Positions 1-8,812 are shown, numbered from the stretch's first letter. The stretch: DNA of 64,000 bases from Cellulomonas gilvus ATCC 13127 (GCF_000218545.1 NC_015671.1:930001-994000); one strand, 5' to 3'. Translations and numbers: made by a program. The notes: a model not told the origin generated them from the letters alone.

Positions 1-498
1 GAGCGACCCGTCGGGGGCGCGGTGGTAGACCTCCGGGCTGATCGCTCCGGCCTCGGACTGCCGCATGCGCGCGACGGTCGCCATGAGGTGCGCGGCGCGC
101 AGCACCTCCTCGTCGCGCAGCACGTGCACCAGGAGCGCACGCGGGTCCGGCAGCGCGACGAGCGTGCCGTGCGGCGCCTCGTCCTCGCCGACCGCCGCGA
201 GGACGTCCTCCAGGACCAGCACGCGCGCCGCGGCGAGGTCGTCGGTCGTCGAGAACGCGTGCATCGCGTGCGCCGCGACCTGGTGCTCGGGTGCGGGCAG
301 CGAGCGCAGCGCGTCGAGCGCGGGCTCGTCGATCACGGCGGCACCGGGCTCGACCGTGAGCACGCCGTCCCGGAGCACCGCGCGGCGCACCGCGAGACCC
401 GGGCCGAGCAGCGCGTCGTCGGGGGTGCCGTCCTCGGCGCGGACGACGGTGACGAGGCGGATCCCGTCGGCGGGCGGCGGGACGGCGGCGGTGGACAT
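1..498 (-). CDS. hypothetical protein, N-terminal part (runs off the left edge)
   Basis: The visible part is 166 residues starting at an ATG at 498; the C-terminus lies outside the window. The sequence is acidic and alanine-rich, with no transmembrane segment, signal peptide or motif I can name. A TACAGT hexamer (507-512) ends 8 nt before the ATG, so the mRNA may be leaderless. That hexamer sits in a tandem 12-bp direct repeat. It is transcribed in the same direction as the ROK kinase gene, which ends 45 bp upstream. Function unknown. Confidence 0.6.
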   Translation of the reverse strand, partial: MSTAAVPPPADGIRLVTVVRAEDGTPDDALLGPGLAVRRAVLRDGVLTVEPGAAVIDEPALDALRSLPAPEHQVAAHAMHAFSTTDDLAAARVLVLEDVLAAVGEDEAPHGTLVALPDPRALLVHVLRDEEVLRAAHLMATVARMRQSEAGAISPEVYHRAPDGSL

Positions 499-507
499 GA
501 CCAGCGA

Positions 508-531
508 CTGTACCGAGGGCTGTACCGAGGG
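508..531. repeat. tandem 12-bp direct repeat upstream of the partial gene
   Basis: CTGTACCGAGGG occurs twice head to tail (508-519 and 520-531). On the minus strand each copy contains TACAG, and the copy nearer the gene supplies the presumed -10. It may be a regulator site or a duplicated promoter; only the repeat itself is directly seen. Confidence 0.5.
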
Positions 532-542
532 GCTGGTGCGCG

Positions 543-1307
543 TCACCCGGCGCCCAGCGACCAGGCCCGCACGCCGCCGACGATGCCCGCCTGGTTGGGG
601 ACCACGACGACGCGCTCGCCGAGCCGCTCGAGGACCGTGGGGGTCACGTGCCGCGCGTTGCCGCCGCCCAGGTACACGCGGTCCCAGCGGAACACGGGCC
701 AGAACCCCTCGACCACGCGCTGCACGCGACGCGACCACAGCCCGTTGCCGAGCCGGCGCCGTTCGGGCTGGCCGATGTACTCGTCGTACGTCACCCCGCG
801 GCGCACGGGCGCGTGCGAGAGCTCGAGGTGCGGCGCGAGCCGGCCGCCGTCGAACAGCGCCGAGCCCAGGCCCGTGCCGAGCGTGAGCACCAGCTCGAGC
901 CCCGTCCCGGACACCACGCCCGCACCGTGCACCTCGGCGTCGTTGAGCACGAGGGTCGGCAGCCCGAGCGCGGCCTCGACCGCCGCGCGCACGTCGTGGT
1001 CGGTCCATGCCTCGACCAGCGCCGGGTCGACCGCGCTGCGCGGCCCGCTGCGGGTCACGTAGTGCGGCGTCGCGACGACCACGCCGTGCCGGACCATCCC
1101 CGGCATCCCGACCGTGACGCGGTCCGCGGCGGGCAGGCCGGCCGCGATCTGCGCGATCGTCGTGACCAGGCGGTGCGGCGGCAGCGGGTACGGCGTCGGG
1201 ACGCGCACCGCGGGTGCGTGCAGCGTCCCCGCGGCGTCCAGGACGGAGGCCTTGATCCCTCCGCCACCGCAGTCGACGGCGAGCGTCCATGGGTCGGTGC
1301 CGGCCAC
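543..1307 (-). CDS. ROK-family sugar kinase, polyphosphate glucokinase-like
   Basis: A 254-residue cytoplasmic kinase of the ROK/actin-like fold. Near the N-terminus is the phosphate loop VDCGGGGIKASVLD. Mid-protein TLGTGLGSALFDGG matches the LGTGIGSAL motif of polyphosphate/ATP glucokinases (PPGK), and the length also fits PPGK (about 250-270). It probably phosphorylates glucose with polyphosphate or ATP. The usual ELGH catalytic-loop motif reads ELSH here, so substrate range is uncertain. I chose GTG 1307 over an upstream in-frame ATG because TACCGT (1314-1319) ends 6 nt before it, a leaderless arrangement, and because the longer form would overlap truA. Confidence 0.75.
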   Translation of the reverse strand: MAGTDPWTLAVDCGGGGIKASVLDAAGTLHAPAVRVPTPYPLPPHRLVTTIAQIAAGLPAADRVTVGMPGMVRHGVVVATPHYVTRSGPRSAVDPALVEAWTDHDVRAAVEAALGLPTLVLNDAEVHGAGVVSGTGLELVLTLGTGLGSALFDGGRLAPHLELSHAPVRRGVTYDEYIGQPERRRLGNGLWSRRVQRVVEGFWPVFRWDRVYLGGGNARHVTPTVLERLGERVVVVPNQAGIVGGVRAWSLGAG

Positions 1308-1313
1308 GGGGCC

Positions 1314-1335
1314 ACGGTAGTGCGGCCGGTAGGTT
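1314..1335. promoter_or_regulatory. back-to-back leaderless -10 elements for the ROK kinase and truA
   Basis: Only 34 bp separate the two start codons. On the minus strand TACCGT (1314-1319) lies 6 nt from GTG 1307. On the plus strand TAGGTT (1330-1335) lies 6 nt from GTG 1342. Each promoter's -35 region must therefore fall in or near the other gene's start, so initiation in the two directions may be mutually exclusive (inference). Confidence 0.5.
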
Positions 1336-1341
1336 GGCGCC

Positions 1342-2247
1342 GTGAACGACGTCCGGCTGCGCCTCGACCTCGCGTACGACGGCACGGACTTCGCGGGCTG
1401 GGCGCGTCAGCCTGCGCTGCGCACGGTCCAGGGCGCGCTCGAGGACGGCCTGGCGACCGTGCTGCGCACGAGCCCGCGCGGCCTGCCCGCGCCACGGCTG
1501 GTGGTCGCGGGCCGCACCGACGCGGGCGTGCACGCGCGCGGCCAGGTCGCGCACGTCGACACCGACGCCGACGCGCTCGCTGCCGCACGCGGCCGCAGCG
1601 ACCGCGCGGTGCTGGACGTCCTGACCACACGCCTGGCGGGGGTGCTCCCGCCCGACCTGGTGGTGCACCGCGTGAGCCTCGCGCCGCCCGGCTTCGACGC
1701 GCGGTTCTCGGCGCTGCGCCGGCGTTACACCTACCGGGTGTGCGACGACGCGGCGGCGCGCGACCCGCTGACCCGCTCGCACGTGCTGTGGCACCGCCGC
1801 CCGCTCGACGTCGACGCGATGGCGCGCGGTGCCGCACCGCTCGTCGGGCTGCACGACTTCGCCGCGTACTGCAAGCCGCGCCCCGAGGCCACGACCATCC
1901 GCACGCTCGAGCACTTCACGTGGACGCGCCCGACGGCCGGCCCCGACGCGGGCCTCGTCGTCGCGAGCGTGCAGGCCGACGCGTTCTGCCACTCGATGGT
2001 GCGCTCGCTGGTGGGCGCGAGCCTCGCGGTCGGCGAGGGCCGACGTCCGGAGGCCTGGCCCGCGGAGCTCCTGGTGGCGGGCCGTCGCGACGCCGCCGCG
2101 CACGTCGTCGCGGCGCACGGGCTCACGCTCGAGCACGTCGAGTACCCGCCCGACGACGCGCTCGCGCTGCGCGCCGAGCAGACGCGTGCGCGCCGCGCCG
2201 TGCCCGCAGCGGTGCCCGTGCCGGGCGTCGCGGACGGCTGCTGCTGA
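1342..2247 (+). CDS. truA: tRNA pseudouridine synthase A
   Basis: A 301-residue enzyme that isomerises uridine to pseudouridine at positions 38-40 of the tRNA anticodon arm. The N-terminal LDLAYDGTDFAGWARQ and the catalytic-Asp motif GRTDAGVHARGQVAH are both present, and the C-terminal half carries RRYTYRV and FCHSMVRSLVG as in other TruA proteins. It is slightly longer than typical (250-270), mainly through inserted Ala/Arg-rich loops. The GTG start is preceded by TAGGTT with a 6-nt gap, so the transcript is probably leaderless. In other actinobacteria truA sits near the ribosomal protein/rplM block, as it does here. Confidence 0.95.
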   Translation: MNDVRLRLDLAYDGTDFAGWARQPALRTVQGALEDGLATVLRTSPRGLPAPRLVVAGRTDAGVHARGQVAHVDTDADALAAARGRSDRAVLDVLTTRLAGVLPPDLVVHRVSLAPPGFDARFSALRRRYTYRVCDDAAARDPLTRSHVLWHRRPLDVDAMARGAAPLVGLHDFAAYCKPRPEATTIRTLEHFTWTRPTAGPDAGLVVASVQADAFCHSMVRSLVGASLAVGEGRRPEAWPAELLVAGRRDAAAHVVAAHGLTLEHVEYPPDDALALRAEQTRARRAVPAAVPVPGVADGCC

Positions 2248-2315
2248 GGGTCGGCCCTAGGCAGCGGGCGGTGCGCGCGGCAGGCTGGTGACGGTCCACG
2301 ACGAGGAGGCCGATC

Positions 2316-5021
2316 GTGCCGCAGGACGTGTCGCTCCACGTGTTCGCCGAGCCGCCCGAGTCCGTGCTCGCCGCGCTCGACTCGACGCCCCTCGGCCTGT
2401 CCGAGGCCGCAGCGGCCGACCGGCTCGCCCGGCACGGGCCCAACCGCCTGCCCGAGGCGCCGCGACCCAACGCCGCCCTGCGGTTCCTCGGCCACTTCGA
2501 CGACGTGCTCATCTACATCCTGCTGGCCGCGGCCGTCCTCAAGGCGATCCTGGGCGACTGGGTGGACTTCTCGGTGATCCTCGCGGTCGCGGTCGCCAAC
2601 GCGGTCGTCGGGTTCGTGCAGGAGGGCCGAGCGGACCGCGCGCTCGCGGGCATCGCCACGATGCTGTCGCTCGAGGCGGACGCGCTGCGCGACGGCGAGT
2701 GGCACCGCGTCCCGGCGGACCAGGTGGTCCCGGGCGACGTGGTCCGGGTCCGCTCGGGCGACCGCGTCCCGGCGGACGTGCGGCTGCTGGAGGCGACCAC
2801 GCTGCAGGTCGAGGAGGCCGCGCTCACAGGCGAGTCCGTGCCCGCGGCCAAGGAGGTCCAGGCCGTCGCGCGCGACGCGGGCGTGGGGGACCGGACGTCG
2901 ATGCTGTTCTCCGGCACGATCGTCACGGCCGGACGCGGCGTGGGGGTGGTCACGGCGACCGGTCCGGCCACCGAGATCGGCCGCATCCAGTCGCTCGTGG
3001 CGGGTGCGGACCACCTCGACACGCCGCTCACGCGTCAGCTCGCTCGGCTCGGCAAGCAGCTCTCGCTGCTCATCCTGCTGATGGCCGCGGTGATGCTGGT
3101 GATCGGCCGGGTCATCCACAGCTTCGCGCTCGGCGAGCTGGTCTCGGCCGCGATCGGCTTCGCGGTCGCGGCGGTGCCCGAGGGGCTGCCCGCGCTGGTC
3201 ACCGTGACGCTCGCGCTCGGGGTGCAGCAGATGGCGCGGCGGCAGGCGATCACGCGCAAGCTCACCGCGGTCGAGGGGCTCGGGTCGGTCACGACGATCT
3301 GCTCGGACAAGACCGGGACGCTCACGCGCAACGAGATGACGGCGCGCACCGTGGTGACGGCCGCGGGGCGGTACGACGTGGACGGGCTCGGCTACGAGCC
3401 CGTTGGTGACGTGCGCGCACACGGCGGGGGCCGCGCGTCGCTCGACGCGCACCCGGACCTGGCCGCGCTGGTGACCGCGGGTGCGCTGTGCAACGACGCG
3501 CGCGTCGCGCAGGTGGACGGGCACTGGACGGTCGTCGGGCAGCCCACGGAGGGCGCGGTCGTCGTGCTGGCGGCCAAGGCCGGCCTCGCGGCCGACGCGC
3601 GCCGCATCGCGCAGGTCCCGTTCGAGTCGGCCACCAAGTTCGCCGCGACGCTCGACGAGCTGCCGGACGGCACGCGCGCCGTCCACGTGCTCGGCGCACC
3701 CGACCGCCTGCTCGAGCGCTGCGCCACGCAGCGCACCGCGACCGGCACCGAACCGCTCGACGCCGCCGGGTGGGAGGCCGCGATCGACGAGCTGGGCGGG
3801 CAGGGCCTGCGGGTGCTCGCGGCGGCCCGCCGGCCCGCGCCGGGCGAGGACGCGCTGACGGCGCAGGACGTCGGCGAGGCGCTCGAGCTGGTGGGCCTGG
3901 TCGCCATCGTCGACCCGCCGCGTCCCGAGGCCGTCGCCGCGATCGCCGACTGCCACCGCGCGGGGATCCGCGTCAAGATGATCACGGGCGACCACGCGGG
4001 CACGGCGCTCGCGATCGCGCGCGAGCTCGGGATGGTGGACGTGGGGGAGCCCGCGGGCGACGGGCGGGTCGAGGTGCTCACGGGCGCCGAGCTCGAGGCG
4101 ATGAGCCAGGACCAGCTGCGTCGCCGGGTGCTCGACGTCGACGTGTTCGCGCGGACCTCGCCCGAGCACAAGATCCGCATCGTGCGCGCGCTGCAGTCGC
4201 ACGGCGAGGTGGTCGCGATGACGGGCGACGGCGTGAACGACGCGCCCGCGCTCACGCGTGCCGACGTGGGCGTCGCGATGGGCATCAAGGGGACCGAGGC
4301 GACCAAGGAGGCCGCGGACATCGTCCTGGCCGACGACAACTTCGCGACGATCGAGCGCGCGGTCGAGGAGGGCCGCCGGATCTACGACAACATCCGCAAG
4401 TCGGTGGCGTTCCTGCTCCCGACGAACGGCGCGCAGTCGCTCGTCATCCTCGTCGCGGTGCTGCTGGGGCTCTCGCTGCCGCTGTCACCCGTGCAGATCC
4501 TGTGGGTCAACCTCGTCACGGCCGTGACGCTCTCGCTCGCGCTCGCGGGGGAGCCCGCGGAGCCGGACGTCATGACCCGCCCGCCGCGCGCGCCCGACGC
4601 GCACGTGGTCTCGGCGCGGTCCCTCGCGCTCGTGCTGGTCGCGTCGCTCGCGATCGGTGGCGCGACGCTCGCGGTCTACCTGCTCGAACGGAACGCCCTG
4701 GGCGCCGACGACGCACGCGCGCAGACGTCGGCGGTCACGGTGCTCGCGCTCGCGCAGCTCGCCTACCTGTTCAGCTGCCGCTTCCTGGGCTCGACGAGCC
4801 TCACGTGGCGCGTGCTCGTCGGCAACCGGCTGGTGTGGGTCGCCGCGGGTGCGCTCGCGGTGCTGCAGCTCGTGTTCACGTACGCGCCGTTCATGCACGG
4901 GTGGTTCGAGTCCGCGCCCATCACGCCGCGCGACTGGGGCCTCGCGGCGCTCGCGGCCGTCGTCGTCTTCCTGGTGGTCGAGGCCGCCAAGGCCGTCACG
5001 CGCCGCACGCTGCGCGACTGA
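2316..5021 (+). CDS. P2-type cation-transporting ATPase (CtpF/PMA1-like)
   Basis: A 901-residue P-type ATPase that couples ATP hydrolysis to cation transport across the membrane. It shows the N-terminal cation-ATPase domain, the actuator motif LTGESVP, the M4 motif VPEGLPA, the phosphorylation site DKTGTLT with Asp331, and the hinge motif TGDGVNDAPAL, with six C-terminal membrane segments. In M6 the sequence is NLVTAVTLSLALA: the Asn is kept, but the Asp used by SERCA for calcium is missing. Calcium specificity therefore should not be assumed. The GTG start has a GAGG ribosome-binding site. It meets the next gene tail to tail with 3 bp between them. Confidence 0.92.
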   Translation: MPQDVSLHVFAEPPESVLAALDSTPLGLSEAAAADRLARHGPNRLPEAPRPNAALRFLGHFDDVLIYILLAAAVLKAILGDWVDFSVILAVAVANAVVGFVQEGRADRALAGIATMLSLEADALRDGEWHRVPADQVVPGDVVRVRSGDRVPADVRLLEATTLQVEEAALTGESVPAAKEVQAVARDAGVGDRTSMLFSGTIVTAGRGVGVVTATGPATEIGRIQSLVAGADHLDTPLTRQLARLGKQLSLLILLMAAVMLVIGRVIHSFALGELVSAAIGFAVAAVPEGLPALVTVTLALGVQQMARRQAITRKLTAVEGLGSVTTICSDKTGTLTRNEMTARTVVTAAGRYDVDGLGYEPVGDVRAHGGGRASLDAHPDLAALVTAGALCNDARVAQVDGHWTVVGQPTEGAVVVLAAKAGLAADARRIAQVPFESATKFAATLDELPDGTRAVHVLGAPDRLLERCATQRTATGTEPLDAAGWEAAIDELGGQGLRVLAAARRPAPGEDALTAQDVGEALELVGLVAIVDPPRPEAVAAIADCHRAGIRVKMITGDHAGTALAIARELGMVDVGEPAGDGRVEVLTGAELEAMSQDQLRRRVLDVDVFARTSPEHKIRIVRALQSHGEVVAMTGDGVNDAPALTRADVGVAMGIKGTEATKEAADIVLADDNFATIERAVEEGRRIYDNIRKSVAFLLPTNGAQSLVILVAVLLGLSLPLSPVQILWVNLVTAVTLSLALAGEPAEPDVMTRPPRAPDAHVVSARSLALVLVASLAIGGATLAVYLLERNALGADDARAQTSAVTVLALAQLAYLFSCRFLGSTSLTWRVLVGNRLVWVAAGALAVLQLVFTYAPFMHGWFESAPITPRDWGLAALAAVVVFLVVEAAKAVTRRTLRD

Positions 5022-5024
5022 GGC

Positions 5025-5471
5025 TCACGTCTGGTCGTCGTCGTCGTGGTAGCGGCGGTCGTCGACGAACTCCTCCTCGACCAGGTGCATCGCGGCCTCC
5101 TCGGCCGTCGCGGCACCGCCGGAGATACCCGCGTCGATGGCGAACTCGTCGTTCCCGCCCGCGGAGACCGCGTCGGTGTCCGCGACGAGCCGGCCCGCAC
5201 GGCCCTCCTCGCGGTCGCCCGCGACACGTGGCCGCTGCTCCCAGACCTCGGGCTCCTCCTGGCCGACCCGCTGGTCGATGGTCTCGCGGTGCCGCTCCTC
5301 CCACGGCGTCTCGCCGTAGTGCGTGCGGTTGTCCCGCTCGGGCGGCGAGTACCCCTCGTCGAGCAGGTCGTCGACGCCGCGCTCGATCAGGGTGTCCTCG
5401 CGCGCGAGCTGGTCGGAGTCGCCCTCCGAGCCCATCGCCGGGTCGAAGCTGGTGGCAGGAGTGTCGCTCAT
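5025..5471 (-). CDS. DUF5709 family protein
   Basis: A 148-residue hydrophilic, acidic protein with no membrane segment. GVDDLLDEGYSPPER, GETPWEERHRETIDQR and QEEPEVWEQ are the conserved pieces of the actinobacterial DUF5709 family. The C-terminus alternates Ala-rich and Asp/Glu-rich stretches ending in a run of four aspartates. Function is unknown. ATG 5471 is chosen over an upstream ATG because it begins the conserved part and a GAGGGT hexamer ends 6 nt before it. Confidence 0.75.
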   Translation of the reverse strand: MSDTPATSFDPAMGSEGDSDQLAREDTLIERGVDDLLDEGYSPPERDNRTHYGETPWEERHRETIDQRVGQEEPEVWEQRPRVAGDREEGRAGRLVADTDAVSAGGNDEFAIDAGISGGAATAEEAAMHLVEEEFVDDRRYHDDDDQT

Positions 5472-5569
5472 GGCACGACCCTCGCACCGGCGGCCCGCGT
5501 GCGCCAGAGCAGCACCGCCCGCGGCAATCGGGTTGGTCGCGGCGGGGTGCAGCACGGACACTGGCGCGC

Positions 5570-7252
5570 ATGGGCCACCTGGACGTGATGGGGGTCGGGT
5601 ACGTGCTGCCCGACGGACGACCGCTGCTCGACGACGTGACGTTCCGCGTCGGCGACGGTGCGCGCGTCGCGCTCGTCGGCCCCAACGGCGTGGGGAAGTC
5701 CACGCTGCTGCGCATCGTCGTGGGCGACGAGCAGGCGCATGCGGGATCGGTCGCGCGGTCCGGTGGCCTGGGCGTCATGCGGCAGGACGTCGGGCGGATC
5801 GACGACGACCGCAGCGTGCGCGACCTGCTCGCGTCGCTCGCACCGGCCGCGGTCGCGGGCGCCGCGGCCGAGCTCGCGGCCGCCGAGCTCGCGATGATGG
5901 AGGTCGACGACGAGCCCGCGCAGCTGCGGTACGCGCAGGCGCTCGTCGACTGGGCGGACGTCGGCGGGTACGAGGCCGAGGCGGGCTGGGACCAGGTCAC
6001 CGACGCGGTGCTGTCGATCCCCTTCGAGCGCGCCCAGTTCCGCGAGGTCCGCTCGTTGTCGGGCGGCGAGCAGAAGCGCCTGGTGCTCGAGGCGCTGCTG
6101 CGCGGGCGCGACGAGGTCCTGCTGCTCGACGAGCCGGACAACGCGCTCGACGTCCCGACCAAGCGCTGGCTCGAGGCGCAGCTCGTCGCCTCGTCCAAGA
6201 CCGTGCTGCTGGTCAGCCACGACCGTGAGCTGCTGTCCCGCGTCGCCACGCACGTCGCCACGCTCGAGCCGTCACCCGCCGGGGCCTCGGTGTGGGTGCA
6301 CGGCGGCAGCTTCGCCACGTACCACCAGGCGCGCGAGGACCGCCGCAGCCGGGCCGACGAGCTGCTGCGCCGGTGGGAGGAGGAGCACGCCAAGCTGCGG
6401 GCGCTGGTGCTGAGCCTCAAGCAGAAGTCGGCGTTCAACGACGGCATGGCCTCGCGCTACCAGGCCGCACAGACGCGGCTGCGCAAGTTCGAGGAGGCCG
6501 GTCCGCCGGCGGTGCGGGTGCGTGAGCAGTCGGTCCGGATGCGCCTGCGGGGCGGCCGCACGGCCAAGCGTGCGGTGGTCGCGCGGGGGCTCGAGCTCAC
6601 GGGACTCATGCAGCCGTTCGACCTCGAGGTGTTCTTCGGCGAGCGTGTCGCGGTGCTCGGGTCCAACGGCTCGGGAAAGTCGCACTTCCTGCGCCTGCTG
6701 GCCGCGGGGGGCAGCGACCCGGGTCCCGAGCACGAGCCCGCGGACGGCACGGTCGTCGAACCCGTGGCGCACACGGGCACGGTCGTGCTCGGGTCGCGCG
6801 TGCGGCCCGGGTGGTTCGCGCAGAACCGGACGCACCTGGACCTGGTCGGGTCGACGCTGCTGGACGTGCTGCACCGCGGCGACGGGCGCCGCTCCGGGAT
6901 GGGCCGCGAGCAGGCGAGCCGCGCGCTCGACCGGTACGAGCTGGTCGAGGCCGCCGAGCAGCGCTACGAGACCCTGTCGGGCGGGCAGCAGGCCCGGTTC
7001 CAGATCCTGCTGCTCGAGCTGGGCGGCGCGACGCTGCTGCTGCTCGACGAGCCGACCGACAACCTGGACCTGCACTCCGCCGAGGCGCTCGAGGAGGGGC
7101 TCGAGGCGTTCGAGGGCACGGTCGTGGCGGTCACGCACGACCGCTGGTTCACGCGCACGTTCGACCGGTTCCTCGTGTTCGGCGCCGACGGCACGGTGCG
7201 CGAGACGCCCGAGCCGGTGTGGGACCAGGCGCGCGTCGAACGCGTGCGCTGA
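5570..7252 (+). CDS. ABC-F family ATPase (ribosome-associated)
   Basis: A 560-residue soluble protein with two ABC domains and no membrane segment, the ABC-F layout. Domain 1 has Walker A GPNGVGKST (37-45), signature LSGGEQKR and Walker B LLLDEPDNALD. An Arg/Lys-rich helical linker follows, then domain 2 with Walker A GSNGSGKSH, signature LSGGQQAR and Walker B LLLDEPTDNLD. ABC-F proteins act on ribosomes in translation control or antibiotic resistance; which applies here cannot be told from sequence. The second Walker A ends in His instead of Thr/Ser. A GACACT hexamer lies 7 nt before the ATG, a possible leaderless start. Confidence 0.88.
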   Translation: MGHLDVMGVGYVLPDGRPLLDDVTFRVGDGARVALVGPNGVGKSTLLRIVVGDEQAHAGSVARSGGLGVMRQDVGRIDDDRSVRDLLASLAPAAVAGAAAELAAAELAMMEVDDEPAQLRYAQALVDWADVGGYEAEAGWDQVTDAVLSIPFERAQFREVRSLSGGEQKRLVLEALLRGRDEVLLLDEPDNALDVPTKRWLEAQLVASSKTVLLVSHDRELLSRVATHVATLEPSPAGASVWVHGGSFATYHQAREDRRSRADELLRRWEEEHAKLRALVLSLKQKSAFNDGMASRYQAAQTRLRKFEEAGPPAVRVREQSVRMRLRGGRTAKRAVVARGLELTGLMQPFDLEVFFGERVAVLGSNGSGKSHFLRLLAAGGSDPGPEHEPADGTVVEPVAHTGTVVLGSRVRPGWFAQNRTHLDLVGSTLLDVLHRGDGRRSGMGREQASRALDRYELVEAAEQRYETLSGGQQARFQILLLELGGATLLLLDEPTDNLDLHSAEALEEGLEAFEGTVVAVTHDRWFTRTFDRFLVFGADGTVRETPEPVWDQARVERVR

Positions 7253-7260
7253 GCAGGTCA

Positions 7261-7857
7261 TCAGCCGACGACGAGCGTGACGGCGAGCGTGGCCATGACG
7301 GCCGCGACGACGAGGTCCAGCACCTGCCACGCGCGGGGCCGGGCGAACAACGGCTGCAGCCGCGTGGCGCCGAACCCGAGGGCCGTGAACCACGTGGCGC
7401 TCGCGAGCACGACGCCCACGCCGAACGCCCATGCCGCGGTCTGCCGGTGCGCGAGCGTGCCGAGCAGCACGACGGTGTCGAGGTACACGTGCGGGTTGAG
7501 GAACGTCAGGGCCAGGCCGGTCGCGACGACGGCGCGGCGCGTCGCCGGCCCCTCGGCGGCCGGGTCCAGGCGCTCCGGACGCCGCGCGCGCAGCACCGCG
7601 GACACCGCGAGCCAGGCGAGGAACGCGGCACCCACCCAGCGGGTCGCGGTCATCGCCGCGGGATGGGCCGCGACGAGCGGTCCGAGCCCGGCGATGCCCG
7701 CGGCCGTCAGGACCACGTCACCCGTGATGCACAGCGCCACGACGGGCGCGACGTGCTCGCGCCGGATGCCCTGACGCAGGACGAACGCGTTCTGCGCGCC
7801 GATGGCCACGATGAGACCGGCGCACGCCAGGAAGCCGGCGACGAGGGAGGGGAGCAC
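7261..7857 (-). CDS. LysE/ArgO-type basic amino acid exporter
   Basis: A 198-residue membrane protein with about six hydrophobic segments. IVAIGAQNAFVLRQG near the N-terminus and LTFLNPHVYLDTVVLLG mid-protein are the hallmark motifs of LysE/ArgO exporters, which expel lysine and/or arginine. GTG 7857 is chosen because TAGCGT (7865-7870) lies 7 nt upstream and the motifs begin straight after. It is divergent from a LysR regulator of the ArgP/LysG type, the arrangement known for lysE-lysG and argO-argP. It ends 8 bp from the ABC-F gene, tail to tail. Confidence 0.88.
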   Translation of the reverse strand: MLPSLVAGFLACAGLIVAIGAQNAFVLRQGIRREHVAPVVALCITGDVVLTAAGIAGLGPLVAAHPAAMTATRWVGAAFLAWLAVSAVLRARRPERLDPAAEGPATRRAVVATGLALTFLNPHVYLDTVVLLGTLAHRQTAAWAFGVGVVLASATWFTALGFGATRLQPLFARPRAWQVLDLVVAAVMATLAVTLVVG

Positions 7858-7864
7858 GACGACG

Positions 7865-7921
7865 ACGCTAGGGAGGGAACTGCACGCAGTCCACCTCATG
7901 TTTCTGCTGCACCATTAGCAT
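7865..7921. promoter_or_regulatory. divergent exporter/regulator promoter region
   Basis: On the minus strand TGGACT (7888-7893) and TAGCGT (7865-7870), 17 bp apart, form a plausible promoter ending 7 nt before the exporter GTG. On the plus strand TAGCAT (7916-7921) ends 6 nt before the regulator ATG. The 7894-7915 stretch between them is unusually AT-rich and is where a LysR-type regulator would be expected to bind; the exact operator is not identified. Confidence 0.45.
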
Positions 7922-7927
7922 CGCTTC

Positions 7928-8812
7928 ATGAACTTCGACGCCGAGCAGCTCCGCGCGCTCGCGGCCGTGCTGGACGAGGGCACGTTCGACGGCGCCGCCG
8001 CACGCCTGCACGTGACGCCGTCCGCGGTGAGCCAGCGCATCAAGGCGCTCGAGCAGCGCGTCGGCCGGGTGCTGGTGGTGCGCGCGCGCCCGTGCCGCGC
8101 GACCGAGCCGGGTGCGGTGCTCGCGCGCCTCGCCGCGCAGGTGGCGGTGCTCGAGCGTGACGCGGGTGCGGCGCTCGGCGGCGACGGGACCGCAGGGCCC
8201 ACACGCCTGGCCGTCGCCGTGAACGCCGACTCGTTGTCCTCCTGGTTCCCCGCGGCGCTCGTCGGGCTGCCCGACGACGTGCTCGTGGACCTGCGGCGCG
8301 AGGACCAGGACCGCACGGCCGAGCTCCTGCGCGACGGCACCGTCACCGCCGCGGTCACCGCGGACGCGCACGCGGTGCAGGGGTGCCGCGTCCGGCCGCT
8401 CGGGGCCATGCGCTACGTCGGGCTCGCGTCACCCGCGCTGCGTGACCGGTGGTTCGCGGACGGCGTGACGTCCGACGCGCTCGACCGCGCACCCGCGATC
8501 GCGTTCAACCGCGCGGACGCGCTGCAGCACCGGTACGCGGAACGGCTCGTGGGGCACCAGGTCGCGCCACCCGTGCACTACGTGCCGTCGAACACCGCGT
8601 TCGTCGAGCTGCTGCGCGCGGGGCTGGGCTGGGGGATGGCCTCGGAGGCCGCAGCCGCGGCCGGGCTCGCCGACGGGTCGCTGGTGGACCTGGCGCCGGG
8701 CCGCCACCTGGACGTCCCGCTGTACTGGCAGCACTGGGCGCTGCGGACGCCGACGCTCGACGACCTGACCTCGCGCGTCCTGGCCGCCGCGCGCCCCACC
8801 CTGCACGTGTGA
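7928..8812 (+). CDS. LysR-family regulator, ArgP/LysG type
   Basis: A 294-residue transcription factor. Residues 1-60 form the LysR winged helix-turn-helix (LDEGTFDGAAARLHVTPSAVSQRIKALE), and the remainder is the periplasmic-binding-protein-like effector domain. Its closest recognisable relatives are ArgP/IciA and corynebacterial LysG, which sense lysine or arginine and activate the neighbouring exporter. The divergent LysE/ArgO gene 70 bp away supports this. TAGCAT lies 6 nt before the ATG, so the mRNA is probably leaderless. Confidence 0.85.
   Translation: MNFDAEQLRALAAVLDEGTFDGAAARLHVTPSAVSQRIKALEQRVGRVLVVRARPCRATEPGAVLARLAAQVAVLERDAGAALGGDGTAGPTRLAVAVNADSLSSWFPAALVGLPDDVLVDLRREDQDRTAELLRDGTVTAAVTADAHAVQGCRVRPLGAMRYVGLASPALRDRWFADGVTSDALDRAPAIAFNRADALQHRYAERLVGHQVAPPVHYVPSNTAFVELLRAGLGWGMASEAAAAAGLADGSLVDLAPGRHLDVPLYWQHWALRTPTLDDLTSRVLAAARPTLHV

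Noticed and set aside
3488..7252. A 1254-codon frame reaching from inside the P-type ATPase gene through the ABC-F gene
   Set aside because: The first two thirds are Arg-rich off-frame sequence over the ATPase gene. Only the segment from ATG 5570 is a recognisable protein.
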